DNA of 64,000 bases from contig NZ_FNNR01000011.1 of the NCBI RefSeq assembly GCF_900106835.1, positions 97,107 through 161,106 on the forward strand, written 5' to 3'. The notes under the pieces were generated by a model. It worked only from the letters and a program-made list of their open reading frames with translations, ran no database searches and was not told the DNA's origin. Numbering within the stretch: position 1 is the stretch's first letter; each line of letters begins with the position of its first letter. Positions 16,507-25,150 of this stretch are shown piece by piece. The DNA comes from Arthrobacter sp. cf158. Lineage in GTDB: Bacteria; Actinomycetota; Actinomycetes; Actinomycetales; Micrococcaceae. Both the position numbers and the translations under genes were made by a program.

Positions 16507-17220
16507 CTAGGCCTGACCCTTTACTGCCTTGAACCACAGCTGCGAATTGGGCAGCCACATCAGGACTACGGCGACAGCGCTGACAAGGAAACCAAACCAG
16601 TTGCCGCCCAGTCCCATGCCGGATCCGCCACCGTTGGCTGCGCCAAAGATGGCCAGCAGCAGGGAAACGGCGGCCACGATGGTGAGCGCCAGGCGGGCCC
16701 ACTCCTTGCCTTCCTTCATTTTCATGGCCAGGACCACTTGCGCTGCGGCCACGGCCAGGGCGAGGAGGAGCAGTACCAGGGCGATTGCAGCAAATGCCGG
16801 GGCGAAGGCGAACGCAGCAATGACTGCGAAGAATCCAATGAGCCCGAACAACAGGCCCAGGAGTCCGGAGATCACCCAGATGAAGTAGGACACCTTCAGT
16901 TCCGTTGGCAGGCCCTGGGTCTTGAACATCCCCGAGAAACCGCCTTGCGGCATGACGTCGTTGAAGTTCCGGGGTCCGTCGGTGGGCATTTCGAAGTGGA
17001 ATCCGGGTTGGCCCGGTCCCGGCTGGCCGGGGGCTGGCTGCCCAGTACCGGGCGGCGGCGGTGCGGGCTGCGAATACTGGCCCTGTTGCGACGGCGGCTG
17101 GTAACCCTGGGGCGGCTGGTAACCCTGCGGTGGTTGGTAGCCCGCAGGAGGAACATTGCCTGGCTGCGGAGGCTGGGAGCCGGGCTGCTGTGGCTGTGGT
17201 GTTTCGTCTGGGGTACTCAT
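16507..17220 (-). CDS. Pro/Gln-rich four-helix membrane protein, paralogue of the downstream gene
   Basis: This is a 237-residue protein. The Pro/Gln/Gly-rich head contains YQPPQG repeats up to about residue 75. A short linker (FHFEMPTDGPRNFNDVMPQG) leads to four hydrophobic segments (about 108-130, 133-160, 176-196, 208-226), with KMKEGKEWARL between helices 2 and 3 matching VRKGKNWARI of its neighbour. Same layout and likely the same unknown role, perhaps envelope organisation. Confidence 0.75.
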   Translation of the reverse strand: MSTPDETPQPQQPGSQPPQPGNVPPAGYQPPQGYQPPQGYQPPSQQGQYSQPAPPPPGTGQPAPGQPGPGQPGFHFEMPTDGPRNFNDVMPQGGFSGMFKTQGLPTELKVSYFIWVISGLLGLLFGLIGFFAVIAAFAFAPAFAAIALVLLLLALAVAAAQVVLAMKMKEGKEWARLALTIVAAVSLLLAIFGAANGGGSGMGLGGNWFGFLVSAVAVVLMWLPNSQLWFKAVKGQA

Positions 17221-17332
17221 GGCATCACTTTAGACCGCAGGTTGAAGGATGCATAGGAAATTCGGAGCCAACTCGCAGCTAAATACAGGCTGTTTGCCGA
17301 ACAATTGCGGGGTGACTTCCCTGAATACGAAA

Positions 17333-17366
17333 CGGCGCCCCCACAGCGTGAACTGTGCGGGCGCCG
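17333..17366 (-). terminator. Hairpin terminator after yceI-like gene
   Basis: CGGCGCCC and CACAG pair with CTGTG and GGGCGCCG across a short loop (one mismatch position), 26 nt past the YceI stop on the minus strand. Confidence 0.7.
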
Positions 17367-17391
17367 CTCGGCACTCCAGGAGTGGCTATGG

Positions 17392-17946
17392 CTATGCAGC
17401 GGCCGGTGCGATGAACGCGAGTTCCAGGTTGATGACAACCTTGTCGCTGACCAGCACGCCACCGGCTTCGAGTACGGCGTTCCACGTAAGGCCGAATTCC
17501 TTGCGGCTGATGGTGGTTTCGCCGGAGACGCCGGCGCGGGTGTTGCCGAAGGGATCTACGGCCACGCCGTTGAATTCGGTCTCGATGGCAACTTCCTTGG
17601 TCACGCCCTTGATTGTGAGATCGCCCACGAGGTCGAAGCTGTTTCCGTTGGCCTTGACGTGGCGGGAGACGAAAGTGATTTCGGGGAACTTCTCCACGTC
17701 GAAGAAGTCTTCGCCCTTGACGTGGCCATCGCGGTTGACGTCGCCGGAGTCGAAGCTGGCGGTCTGGATGGTGGCGCTCACCTTGGAGTCCGTGAGGGTT
17801 TCGCCAACCTCGAGGGTGGCCGAAGCGTCCTTGAACTGGCCGCGAACCTTGCTGATGCCTGCGTGGCGGACGGTGAAGCCAATCTCGCTGTGGGAAGCGT
17901 CGAGGGTCCAGGTGCCGGTGGTGACGGTAGCGGGAAGGGTCATCAT
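17392..17946 (-). CDS. YceI-family lipocalin-like protein
   Basis: This is a 184-residue YceI-fold protein: GTWTLDASHSEIGFTVRHAGISKVRGQF at the start, then DVEKFPEITFVS and LVGDLTIKGVTKEV. The family binds polyisoprenoid or other amphiphilic ligands in a beta-barrel. There is no signal peptide, so this is a cytoplasmic member. AGGAG lies about 8 nt before the ATG. Upstream, an AT-rich promoter with a perfect 12-bp palindrome suggests a dedicated repressor. Confidence 0.88.
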   Translation of the reverse strand: MMTLPATVTTGTWTLDASHSEIGFTVRHAGISKVRGQFKDASATLEVGETLTDSKVSATIQTASFDSGDVNRDGHVKGEDFFDVEKFPEITFVSRHVKANGNSFDLVGDLTIKGVTKEVAIETEFNGVAVDPFGNTRAGVSGETTISRKEFGLTWNAVLEAGGVLVSDKVVINLELAFIAPAAA

Positions 17947-18031
17947 GGTGTTGCTCCTATGTCTGGTGGAAGGTACTGCGTGTTTGCATGGTTGAAGCGA
18001 TTGCTTGAAGCGTCAACCGAGCTTCGTGTCT

Positions 18032-18052
18032 AGTATAAACATGCATATGCAT
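18032..18052 (-). promoter_or_regulatory. Candidate yceI-like promoter with palindromic operator
   Basis: On the minus strand TATACT (18037-18032) looks like a -10. The perfect palindrome ATGCATATGCAT (18041-18052) fills the space where RNA polymerase would bind, a typical repressor site. The -35 is not obvious. Confidence 0.45.
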
Positions 18053-18150
18053 CTTTTATTCCAACTCCATGGAACATTTCTGGAAAACTTTGAGTTCTAC
18101 TAGCGGTAGAAGATTTCGGATCGCCCCGCTTCTTTGAGAAACTGGTAAAC

Positions 18151-18816
18151 ATGCCCCAAGCAACCGTCCATCTGCTTCGCCATGGCGAGGTCCACAATCC
18201 CGACGGCGTCCTGTACGGTCGCCTGCCGGAATTCCACCTCTCCGAACGCGGCCGGGAGATGGCCCGCATGCTGGCTGATCACTTCGCAGCCCGCGCCAGC
18301 CAAGGCGCCAAGATCGTGCACCTGGTCGCCTCGCCGCTCACCCGTGCCCAGGAAACAGCCATGCCTACGGCAGAGGCCCTCAATCTCGAGATCCACACCG
18401 AGCCGCGGATCATCGAAGCCGAGAACCACTTCCAGGGTCTCCACCCCACCAAGAGCGAGTTCCTCAAACCCAAGCACTGGTTCTACTTCCGGAATCCCCT
18501 GCGACCCTCCTGGGGTGAGCCTTACAAGGAGCAGGCAGCCCGCGTGCTGGCCGCTGTAGAGGATGCCCGCGTCAAGGCAATCGAGTTGGGCGGGGACGGC
18601 GCTGAAGCCATCCTGGTCAGCCACCAGTTGCCCATTTGGTCCACTCGCCTGACCGCGGAGGGACGGCGGTTGGCGCACGACCCGCGCAAGCGCGAATGCA
18701 CGCTGACGTCCCTGACTTCCTTGACGCTCGACGACGACGGCAAGATCGTGCGCGTCGAATACACCGAGCCCGCTGCCGTGCTTCTTCCCGGCGCGGCGAG
18801 CACCCCGGGAGCGTAG
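18151..18816 (+). CDS. Histidine phosphatase family protein
   Basis: This is a 221-residue member of the phosphoglycerate-mutase-like superfamily. The phosphohistidine is in LLRHGE (His11), an Arg is in SPLTRAQETA, and the second His is in LVSHQLP (about 151). It could be a small-molecule phosphatase. It is only 4 nt from the thioredoxin-like lipoprotein gene and may be the first gene of the cytochrome c maturation operon, although its substrate need not be related. Confidence 0.85.
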   Translation: MPQATVHLLRHGEVHNPDGVLYGRLPEFHLSERGREMARMLADHFAARASQGAKIVHLVASPLTRAQETAMPTAEALNLEIHTEPRIIEAENHFQGLHPTKSEFLKPKHWFYFRNPLRPSWGEPYKEQAARVLAAVEDARVKAIELGGDGAEAILVSHQLPIWSTRLTAEGRRLAHDPRKRECTLTSLTSLTLDDDGKIVRVEYTEPAAVLLPGAASTPGA

Positions 18817-18820
18817 AAGC

Positions 18821-19426
18821 ATGGACAAGAATCTTTCACGCAGAGGCGTGCTGAGCGCCGGCGGAGTCCTCCTGGCCGGACTGACCATGGGCCTGTCCGC
18901 GTGCGCCCAGGAAGACACCCTCGCCAAACAGGCCAAGGCCGGCGACAACAAGAACTACGTGGCAGGTGACGGCTCGGTGACGGAGTTCGCCAAGGCTGAC
19001 CGTGCTGCTCCCGTGGCCCTTAAGGGAACCCTCTTCAACGGACAGAGCATCAAGCCCGAGGACCTCCAAGGCAAAGTCACTGTCCTGAACTTCTGGTTTG
19101 CCGCCTGCGCTCCGTGCCGCATCGAAGCACCCCAGCTTGAGGCCCTGCACCAGGACTTCAAGGACCAGGGCGTTCAGTTCTTCGGGGTCAACCTTCGCGA
19201 CGAACAAGCTACCGCCGAGGCCTTCGATAAGACCTTCAACATCACCTACCCGAGCTTCAATGACAAGGATGGGGCAGTGCTGCTGTCCGTGTCCGGCATT
19301 GTCCCTCCAGGGGCAGTGCCCACCACCCTGGTCCTGGACAAGGAAGGCAAGGTTGCCTCCCGCGTTCTTGGCGAGATTGAGAAGAGCACCCTGAAGGCCC
19401 TCATCACCTCCGCAGTGGCCGAGTAG
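18821..19426 (+). CDS. TlpA/ResA-like thiol-disulfide lipoprotein
   Basis: This is a 201-residue protein. A twin-Arg-like/lipoprotein signal ends in LSAC (Cys28). The thioredoxin domain carries FWFAACAPCRIEAP (Cys96-Cys99) and VPPGAVPTTLVLD (cis-Pro). It should sit on the outer face of the membrane and reduce apocytochrome c CXXCH cysteines before heme attachment. The order with ccdA, resB and ccsB is the System II set. Confidence 0.88.
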   Translation: MDKNLSRRGVLSAGGVLLAGLTMGLSACAQEDTLAKQAKAGDNKNYVAGDGSVTEFAKADRAAPVALKGTLFNGQSIKPEDLQGKVTVLNFWFAACAPCRIEAPQLEALHQDFKDQGVQFFGVNLRDEQATAEAFDKTFNITYPSFNDKDGAVLLSVSGIVPPGAVPTTLVLDKEGKVASRVLGEIEKSTLKALITSAVAE

Positions 19427-19431
19427 CATCC

Positions 19432-20187
19432 ATGAACAGTCCTTTCGCCGAGACGATCCTCAACGGATCACTGCTGCTGGCTGTGCCGGTGGCATTGCTG
19501 GCCGGGCTGGTCTCCTTCCTTTCGCCGTGCGTGCTGCCGCTGGTCCCTGGTTACCTTGGCTACGTCACGGGACTGACCGGCGTCGACCTCCAAAAGCAGC
19601 GGCGCGGCCGCATGCTGGCCGGAATCGGGCTGTTCGTCCTGGGATTCTCGGTGATTTTTGTTCTCCTGGGCGGTGCCTTCGGGCAGCTCGGAACGTTGCT
19701 GACGGGTCCGCAAAACGCCTGGATCACGCAACTGCTGGGCATCCTGGTGATCATCATGGGTGTGGTGTTCATGGGCGGCTTCGGCTGGCTGCAGCGGGAC
19801 GCGAAGATCCACGCCAAACCGCCGGCAGGCCTGTGGGGTGCGCCGCTCCTGGGGCTCACGTTCGGACTGGGCTGGGCGCCTTGTATAGGTCCCACGTACT
19901 CCGCGGTACAGTTGCTGAGCTTGTCCGGCGGTTCGTCGGCAGCCAAGGGCGCGCTCCTGGCGTTCGTTTACAGCCTTGGGCTGGGTATTCCTTTCCTCCT
20001 GATTGCTCTGGCCGTCCGCCGGGGCATGGGGGTGATGTCCTTCTTCCGCAAGCATCGGCTGGCCATCCAGCGGATCGGCGGAGGCATCCTGATTTTGCTC
20101 GGCATCCTGATGGCCACCGGTGTGTGGGGAACCTGGGTGACCGAGTTGCAGTACTGGTTCCAAAACGATGTGAAGTTGCCAATCTGA
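19432..20187 (+). CDS. ccdA: Cytochrome c biogenesis thiol transporter CcdA
   Basis: This is a 251-residue membrane protein with six hydrophobic segments. The redox cysteines lie in FLSPCVLPLVPGYLGYV (Cys33) and GWAPCIGPTYS (Cys151), as in the DsbD/CcdA family. It passes electrons from cytoplasmic thioredoxin to the ResA-like lipoprotein encoded just upstream. Its stop overlaps the resB start. Confidence 0.92.
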   Translation: MNSPFAETILNGSLLLAVPVALLAGLVSFLSPCVLPLVPGYLGYVTGLTGVDLQKQRRGRMLAGIGLFVLGFSVIFVLLGGAFGQLGTLLTGPQNAWITQLLGILVIIMGVVFMGGFGWLQRDAKIHAKPPAGLWGAPLLGLTFGLGWAPCIGPTYSAVQLLSLSGGSSAAKGALLAFVYSLGLGIPFLLIALAVRRGMGVMSFFRKHRLAIQRIGGGILILLGILMATGVWGTWVTELQYWFQNDVKLPI

Positions 20188-21908
20188 TGAGCGAGTCCGT
20201 GAAAGCCAAGAAGAAGTCACCAGCCGCTGAGAGCACCTCCGCAGAAGGCACAACAGGCGAAGGAAAACTCAAGCGGGCCAAGTCCGAGGCAGCCCTGCCC
20301 GCACTTGGTTTCAAAGGCATGCTCCGGTGGGCCTGGACACAGCTGACCAGCATGCGCACCGCCTTGTTCCTGCTGCTCCTGCTTGCAGTGGGCGCAGTTC
20401 CAGGTTCGCTGTTCCCGCAACGGCCCGCCAACCCCTCCGTGGTCACGCAGTACATTAAGGACAACCCGTCCTATGGCCAACTGCTGGATGCCTTGCAGCT
20501 TTACGATGTGTACTCTTCGGCCTGGTTTTCGGCAATCTACATCCTGCTGTTCATCTCCCTGATCGGCTGCGTGACACCTCGCGCAATCGCCCATTACAAG
20601 GCCATGAAGTCACAGCCTCCGCGCACCCCCAAGCGGTTGTCGCGCCTGCCTGAGTACGGCACGTTGGCCCTGCCCGCCGACGCCGGGATCCCGGCGTCGA
20701 AGGCCATCAACGATGCCGCCGGGCTGCTCAAGAAGCGCGGCTACCGCGTTGACGTCAGAGACGTCGACGGCGCGCTGCCGTCCTTGGGTGCCGAGCGCGG
20801 CTTCCTGAAGGAGGTGGGCAACCTGGTGTTCCACACCTCCCTGATCGGTGTGCTGGTATCCGTGGCCATCGGAGGCCTGTACGGGTACAGCGGGCAGCGG
20901 ATCCTCGTGGAAGGCGAAACCTTCGTCAACACCCTGGTGGGCTACGACCAATTCACACCCGGCACCAACTTCCAGAGCAGCTCGCTCCAGCCGTACTCCA
21001 TGCAGCTGGACAAGTTCGAGGCCACGTTCGACCGCGAATCGCCGGGCAAAGCCGGCCAGCCCATCGACTACACCGCCGAGGTCACCACCAAGGAAAACCC
21101 GGATGCGCCGGGCAAGAAGGAAGTCCTCAAGGTCAACGACCCCGTTTCCCTTGGCGGCACCAGTCTCTACCTCACCGGCAACGGATACGCACCCATGGTG
21201 ACGGTCCGCGATGGTGACGGCAACGTGGCCTTCCAAGGGCCCGTCACGGCCAAGGTCCAGGGCGATAACTACTACTCATCCGTGGTGATCAAGGTTCCGG
21301 ACGCCAAGCCCGAACAGTTGGGCTTTGTAGGGTTCTTCCTTCCTACGGCGTTCGTTACTGAGACCGGCACCTCGTTTAGCGCTTCCCCGGAACTCTTCAA
21401 CCCCCAACTGAGCCTGAATTCCTTCTACGGAGACCTCGGCCTGGACAAGGGCGTGCCCCAGAACGTGTTCGAACTGGACATCAAGGACTTGAAACCGCTT
21501 AATGCCCGCGACCTCGCGGCAGGCGGCATCACTTTGACGCCCGGGGCTACGGTGGACCTGCCCGAAGGCAAGGGCAGCATCACCTTTGACGGCGTCAAGA
21601 AGTACATCGGCGTGGACATCCACCACAACCCCGGCCAGCTGTACGCCTTGATCTTCGGCTTCCTGGCCGTTGCCGGTCTGGTCATGTCCCTCTACATCAA
21701 CCGCCGCCGCGTCTGGGTCCGCACCGGAACGCACGCGGATGGCCGCACGATGGTGGAGTACGGCCTGCTGGCACGCGGTGAAGACCACCGTCTGGCCGGC
21801 GAAGCAGCAGCCCTCCGCGAGATCTTTGCCCGGGAATGGAACGTCCCGGAGACGCCGGACACTGGCACAACAAAAGCAGTCTCTTCCTCAACCTCGAAGG
21901 ACCAGTAA
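20187..21908 (+). CDS. resB: Cytochrome c biogenesis protein ResB
   Basis: This is a 573-residue protein: a charged N-terminus, then TSMRTALFLLLLLAVGAVPGSLFPQ (ResB signature), further membrane segments near 115-135 and 220-240, a large extracytoplasmic domain, and a last segment at about 480-500 before a soluble tail. ResB with CcsB/ResC forms the System II heme handling and ligation complex. The ATG at 20187 shares bases with the ccdA stop, and the stop shares bases with the ccsB start, showing tight coupling. Confidence 0.92.
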   Translation: MSESVKAKKKSPAAESTSAEGTTGEGKLKRAKSEAALPALGFKGMLRWAWTQLTSMRTALFLLLLLAVGAVPGSLFPQRPANPSVVTQYIKDNPSYGQLLDALQLYDVYSSAWFSAIYILLFISLIGCVTPRAIAHYKAMKSQPPRTPKRLSRLPEYGTLALPADAGIPASKAINDAAGLLKKRGYRVDVRDVDGALPSLGAERGFLKEVGNLVFHTSLIGVLVSVAIGGLYGYSGQRILVEGETFVNTLVGYDQFTPGTNFQSSSLQPYSMQLDKFEATFDRESPGKAGQPIDYTAEVTTKENPDAPGKKEVLKVNDPVSLGGTSLYLTGNGYAPMVTVRDGDGNVAFQGPVTAKVQGDNYYSSVVIKVPDAKPEQLGFVGFFLPTAFVTETGTSFSASPELFNPQLSLNSFYGDLGLDKGVPQNVFELDIKDLKPLNARDLAAGGITLTPGATVDLPEGKGSITFDGVKKYIGVDIHHNPGQLYALIFGFLAVAGLVMSLYINRRRVWVRTGTHADGRTMVEYGLLARGEDHRLAGEAAALREIFAREWNVPETPDTGTTKAVSSSTSKDQ

Positions 21909-22975
21909 TGCCCGTCATCAACGAAACCCTGGGCCAGTACAGCGAGCTGTTCATGCTGTTGGCCGCCGGCACGTACACCGTGGCCTTCATTGCGTTTGCC
22001 TGGGATCTGGCGAAGAGCAGCAAGATGCTCCGGGCTGTGGACCTCAAGGCCGCTGCCAGCTCCGCCAACGAAAAAGTAGCGGTTGCCGCGGGTCGCGTCA
22101 GCGATGGCTTGGGCGCCCCCGACGCCGGCGGGCCAGCCGGCCGAGCCGAGCGTCCGACGTCGGGCCTCACCGTTGAGGGGGGCACCGCCGCGGGCGACAT
22201 GAAGTACGGTGGCGTCCGCCGCGCACCTGCCCGCGTGGCAGTGGCGTTGACGGTTTTGGGGGTCCTTATCCACGGAGCGGGCGTGGTGACCCGTGCCTTC
22301 GGCGCAGGCCGCGTGCCGTGGGGCAACATGTACGAGTTCCTCACCACCGGCGCGTTTGTTGCCGTGGCGGTATTCCTCATTGTCCTCATCCGCCGCGACC
22401 TGCGGTTCCTGGGCACGTTCGTGATCGGCCTGGCCATCATCATGCTCGTGGCGGCCTCGGCTGCTTTCTGGACCCCGGTTGGCCACCTTGTACCGGCGCT
22501 GCAGAGCTACTGGCTGATCATCCACGTCTCCATCGCGGTGCTCTCTTCGGCCCTGTTCACGCTGACCTTCGCCATGTCCATACTGCAGCTGCTGCAGTCC
22601 TACCGGCAGAAGAACCTTGCAGCGAACCGCGCCGACAATCTTGGGTTTATGCGTCTTGTCCCCAATGCGCTGAGCCTGGAAAACCTCTCCTACCGGATCA
22701 ACGCCATCGCGTTTATCGGCTGGACGTTCACCCTCATGTTTGGCGCCATCTGGGCAGAAAAGGCCTGGGGCCGTTTCTGGGGCTGGGACCCCAAGGAAGT
22801 CTGGACGTTCGTGATCTGGGTGGTCTACGCAGGCTACCTGCACGCCCGTGCCACCCGCGGTTGGACCGGAACCCGAGCAGCATGGTTGTCGATTGTGGGC
22901 TACGCCTGCGTCATCATCAACTTCACGCTGGTGAACACCGTTTTCAACGGCCTTCACTCATACTCGGGTCTCTAA
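21908..22975 (+). CDS. ccsB: Cytochrome c biogenesis protein CcsB/ResC
   Basis: This is a 355-residue polytopic membrane protein with the heme-binding WWD-type motif GRFWGWDPKEVWTFVIW near residue 285 and PWGNMYEF in an earlier segment. With ResB it exports heme and joins it to cytochrome c. A charged loop of about 50 residues after the first helix is longer than in many homologues. It is the last gene of the operon, and a stem-loop follows. Confidence 0.92.
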   Translation: MPVINETLGQYSELFMLLAAGTYTVAFIAFAWDLAKSSKMLRAVDLKAAASSANEKVAVAAGRVSDGLGAPDAGGPAGRAERPTSGLTVEGGTAAGDMKYGGVRRAPARVAVALTVLGVLIHGAGVVTRAFGAGRVPWGNMYEFLTTGAFVAVAVFLIVLIRRDLRFLGTFVIGLAIIMLVAASAAFWTPVGHLVPALQSYWLIIHVSIAVLSSALFTLTFAMSILQLLQSYRQKNLAANRADNLGFMRLVPNALSLENLSYRINAIAFIGWTFTLMFGAIWAEKAWGRFWGWDPKEVWTFVIWVVYAGYLHARATRGWTGTRAAWLSIVGYACVIINFTLVNTVFNGLHSYSGL

Positions 22976-22986
22976 GCTCCACACCG

Positions 22987-23025
22987 GCCTGAGCAGGGGC
23001 GTTACACCAGCGCTCCGGCTCAGGC
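22987..23025 (+). terminator. Possible terminator hairpin after ccsB
   Basis: GCCTGAGC pairs with GCTCAGGC, and an inner GGGGCG/CGCTCC stem extends it. No T-run follows, so this is uncertain. Confidence 0.4.
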
Positions 23026-23059
23026 ATCGATGACCGTTTCCCGGTGAAGCAACCGAGCC

Positions 23060-23088
23060 TTTCACCCGCCTACAGCAAGTGCTAACTT
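23060..23088 (+). promoter_or_regulatory. Candidate promoter of the Hsp70-like gene
   Basis: TAACTT (23083-23088) carries a TG dinucleotide just upstream (extended -10), with TTTCAC at -35 distance (17 nt). The start codon is 61 nt further on, behind GAGGTAACC. Confidence 0.35.
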
Positions 23089-23149
23089 GTTCAGAACCCG
23101 CTTGTGATGCAGCCCGCCAGCGACGCGTCGTGTTCTTTTCGAGGTAACC

Positions 23150-25147
23150 ATGAGCTATGTTCTCGCCATTGACGTCGGGACAAGTTTTACCGCAGCAGCC
23201 CTGGTTAAGCCTGACCAGAGTCCAACCCCCACACCCGAAATCCTCCCGCTGGGACTGCACGGCAGTGCCGTGCCCTCCGTGCTTTTCTACGCAGATGATG
23301 GCCGGATCCTTGTAGGGGAGGCAGCCGAGCGACGCGGTTTGGACAACCCCCAGCGGATGGTCCGCGAATTCAAGCGCCGCATCGGTGACTCCGTCCCGCT
23401 GGCCGTGGGGGAGGAATGGCTGGCGGCGGAGGACATCTACGCCACCATGGCCCGGTGGGTGGTGGACAGGGCCGAGGAACGCGAGGGAAGTTCGCCGTCG
23501 TCCATCATCATGACGCACCCCGCCGCCTGGGGGCAGCATCGAACCTCTTTGACCCTCGCCGCGCTGAACGTGGCCGGTCTACGGGATGTCACCCTGATCA
23601 GTGAACCCGAGGCGGCCGCCCTGCATTATGCCTCCCAGACACGGGTGGAGAACGGCAGCATCATCGCGGTGTACGACCTCGGCGGTGGCACGTTCGATAC
23701 CGCCGTCCTCCGCAAGGCCGGTGCGGGCAACTTCGAACTGCTGGGCCGTCCTGACGGGATTGAAACCCTGGGCGGAGCCGATTTCGACGCCGCCGTGCTA
23801 CGTCACGTCATGGGTCACGTCACTGCTTCCGCGGACGTGGACCCGAGCACGCCGGACACCTTGGCAGCCCTTTCGCGGTTACGGCGGGAATGCCGGGAGG
23901 CCAAGGAAGCGCTCTCCATGGACAGTGAGGCCAGCGTTGCCGTGGCGTTGCCGGGCACTCAGCAGTCCATCCGCCTGGTTCGCTCCGAGTTTGAAGCGAT
24001 GATCGAAGCACCTATCCGGGACACGGTGGATGCGCTGGTGCGAAGCCTGCGGAGCATCCACGTTGACGCGCAGGATTTGAGCGCTGTCCTGCTGATTGGT
24101 GGATCCTCGCGGATTCCTCTGGTGGCGGAGATGATTTCCGTGGAACTGGGCCGGCCGATCGCCGTGGACGCCGATCCCAAGTCTTCCATCTGCCTGGGGG
24201 CGGCAGTGGCCGGGTTGCCGTCCACGGGAGCCGCCGGGGTGGATGCAGCAGAGGCCGGCGCAGCGTCGGTGACCGCAGCATCGGCTACCGCCGCGTTGGA
24301 GCGGCCGCACCTCGTGAGGAACGCGCCCACCTTGACCGGTCTGAAAGCTGCGTCCGCCAAAGCTGGCAAGCATGCTCCCAGGCCCCGCGTGCGGATGGCC
24401 GCGGCCGCGGCCGCAGCTGCAACCGCGCTGACGATCGTGACGGCGACGGCGGCTCAAAGTCCCGATGGGGCTGGCCTGCTGGCAACGATGTTCGGCAATC
24501 AGGCCGCCGACGTCATGCGTGACGCCGGTGCGCAAGGCGCGGGGGCCCAAGCCGCCGCGTCGCAGGCCAACGGTGCTGATGCCGCGGCTACCGGAAATGC
24601 CTCGGCGGGACTCGAAGCGGGTGCAGGCACCGGGGTCACCAGGGCCGGGAAGAGCCCGGCCCGGCCAGGAACTGCCACCGCAGGAAAGGGCAGTACAGGC
24701 ACGGGATCGGGGACAGCGGCGGGCGCGGTGGCGGGACCGGTCACCACTCCGGGTGCTGCCACCGGCAGTGCCACTACCCCCGCGGTGCCTGGGACGGCCA
24801 CCACTCCCGGCACCCCCGCCACAACGCCCACCACGCCGGCTCCGATTCCGACCGGCGGCGCGGCCAGCGGGCCTACCCCTCCGCCCGTGACCCCTCCGCC
24901 CACCACACCGCCAGTGACCGAACCAACAACGCCTCCCACCACCCCGGCGGATCCGGTCACACCGCCGCCATCGCCCGAACCGACTGTTCCGCAGCCCGAG
25001 CCCACGGTCACTCAGGACCCCGTGCCACCGTCACCGGATCCAACGCTCTCCCAGGCACCCACACCACCACCCGTCACGCTGGATCCCACGCCCCTGCCAA
25101 CGGAATCCAGTCCTGCTCCGGATCCAGCGCTGCTCCTGGCGGTGTAG
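23150..25147 (+). CDS. Membrane-anchored Hsp70-like ATPase with Pro/Thr-rich tail
   Basis: This is a 665-residue protein. Residues 1-370 hold the Hsp70/actin-type nucleotide fold: AIDVGTSFTAA (phosphate 1), VYDLGGGTFDTAV (phosphate 2, about 174) and LLIGGSSRIPLVAE (adenosine, about 312). The DnaK peptide-binding domain is absent. Instead there is one membrane segment (about 412-432, Ala-rich), an Ala/Gly linker and a Pro/Thr-rich tail to the end, presumably outside the cell. It starts at ATG 23150 with GAGG upstream and lies 3 nt before the LuxR gene. It is probably a sensor or scaffold for the module, not a general chaperone. Confidence 0.85.
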   Translation: MSYVLAIDVGTSFTAAALVKPDQSPTPTPEILPLGLHGSAVPSVLFYADDGRILVGEAAERRGLDNPQRMVREFKRRIGDSVPLAVGEEWLAAEDIYATMARWVVDRAEEREGSSPSSIIMTHPAAWGQHRTSLTLAALNVAGLRDVTLISEPEAAALHYASQTRVENGSIIAVYDLGGGTFDTAVLRKAGAGNFELLGRPDGIETLGGADFDAAVLRHVMGHVTASADVDPSTPDTLAALSRLRRECREAKEALSMDSEASVAVALPGTQQSIRLVRSEFEAMIEAPIRDTVDALVRSLRSIHVDAQDLSAVLLIGGSSRIPLVAEMISVELGRPIAVDADPKSSICLGAAVAGLPSTGAAGVDAAEAGAASVTAASATAALERPHLVRNAPTLTGLKAASAKAGKHAPRPRVRMAAAAAAAATALTIVTATAAQSPDGAGLLATMFGNQAADVMRDAGAQGAGAQAAASQANGADAAATGNASAGLEAGAGTGVTRAGKSPARPGTATAGKGSTGTGSGTAAGAVAGPVTTPGAATGSATTPAVPGTATTPGTPATTPTTPAPIPTGGAASGPTPPPVTPPPTTPPVTEPTTPPTTPADPVTPPPSPEPTVPQPEPTVTQDPVPPSPDPTLSQAPTPPPVTLDPTPLPTESSPAPDPALLLAV

Positions 25148-25150
25148 TCC

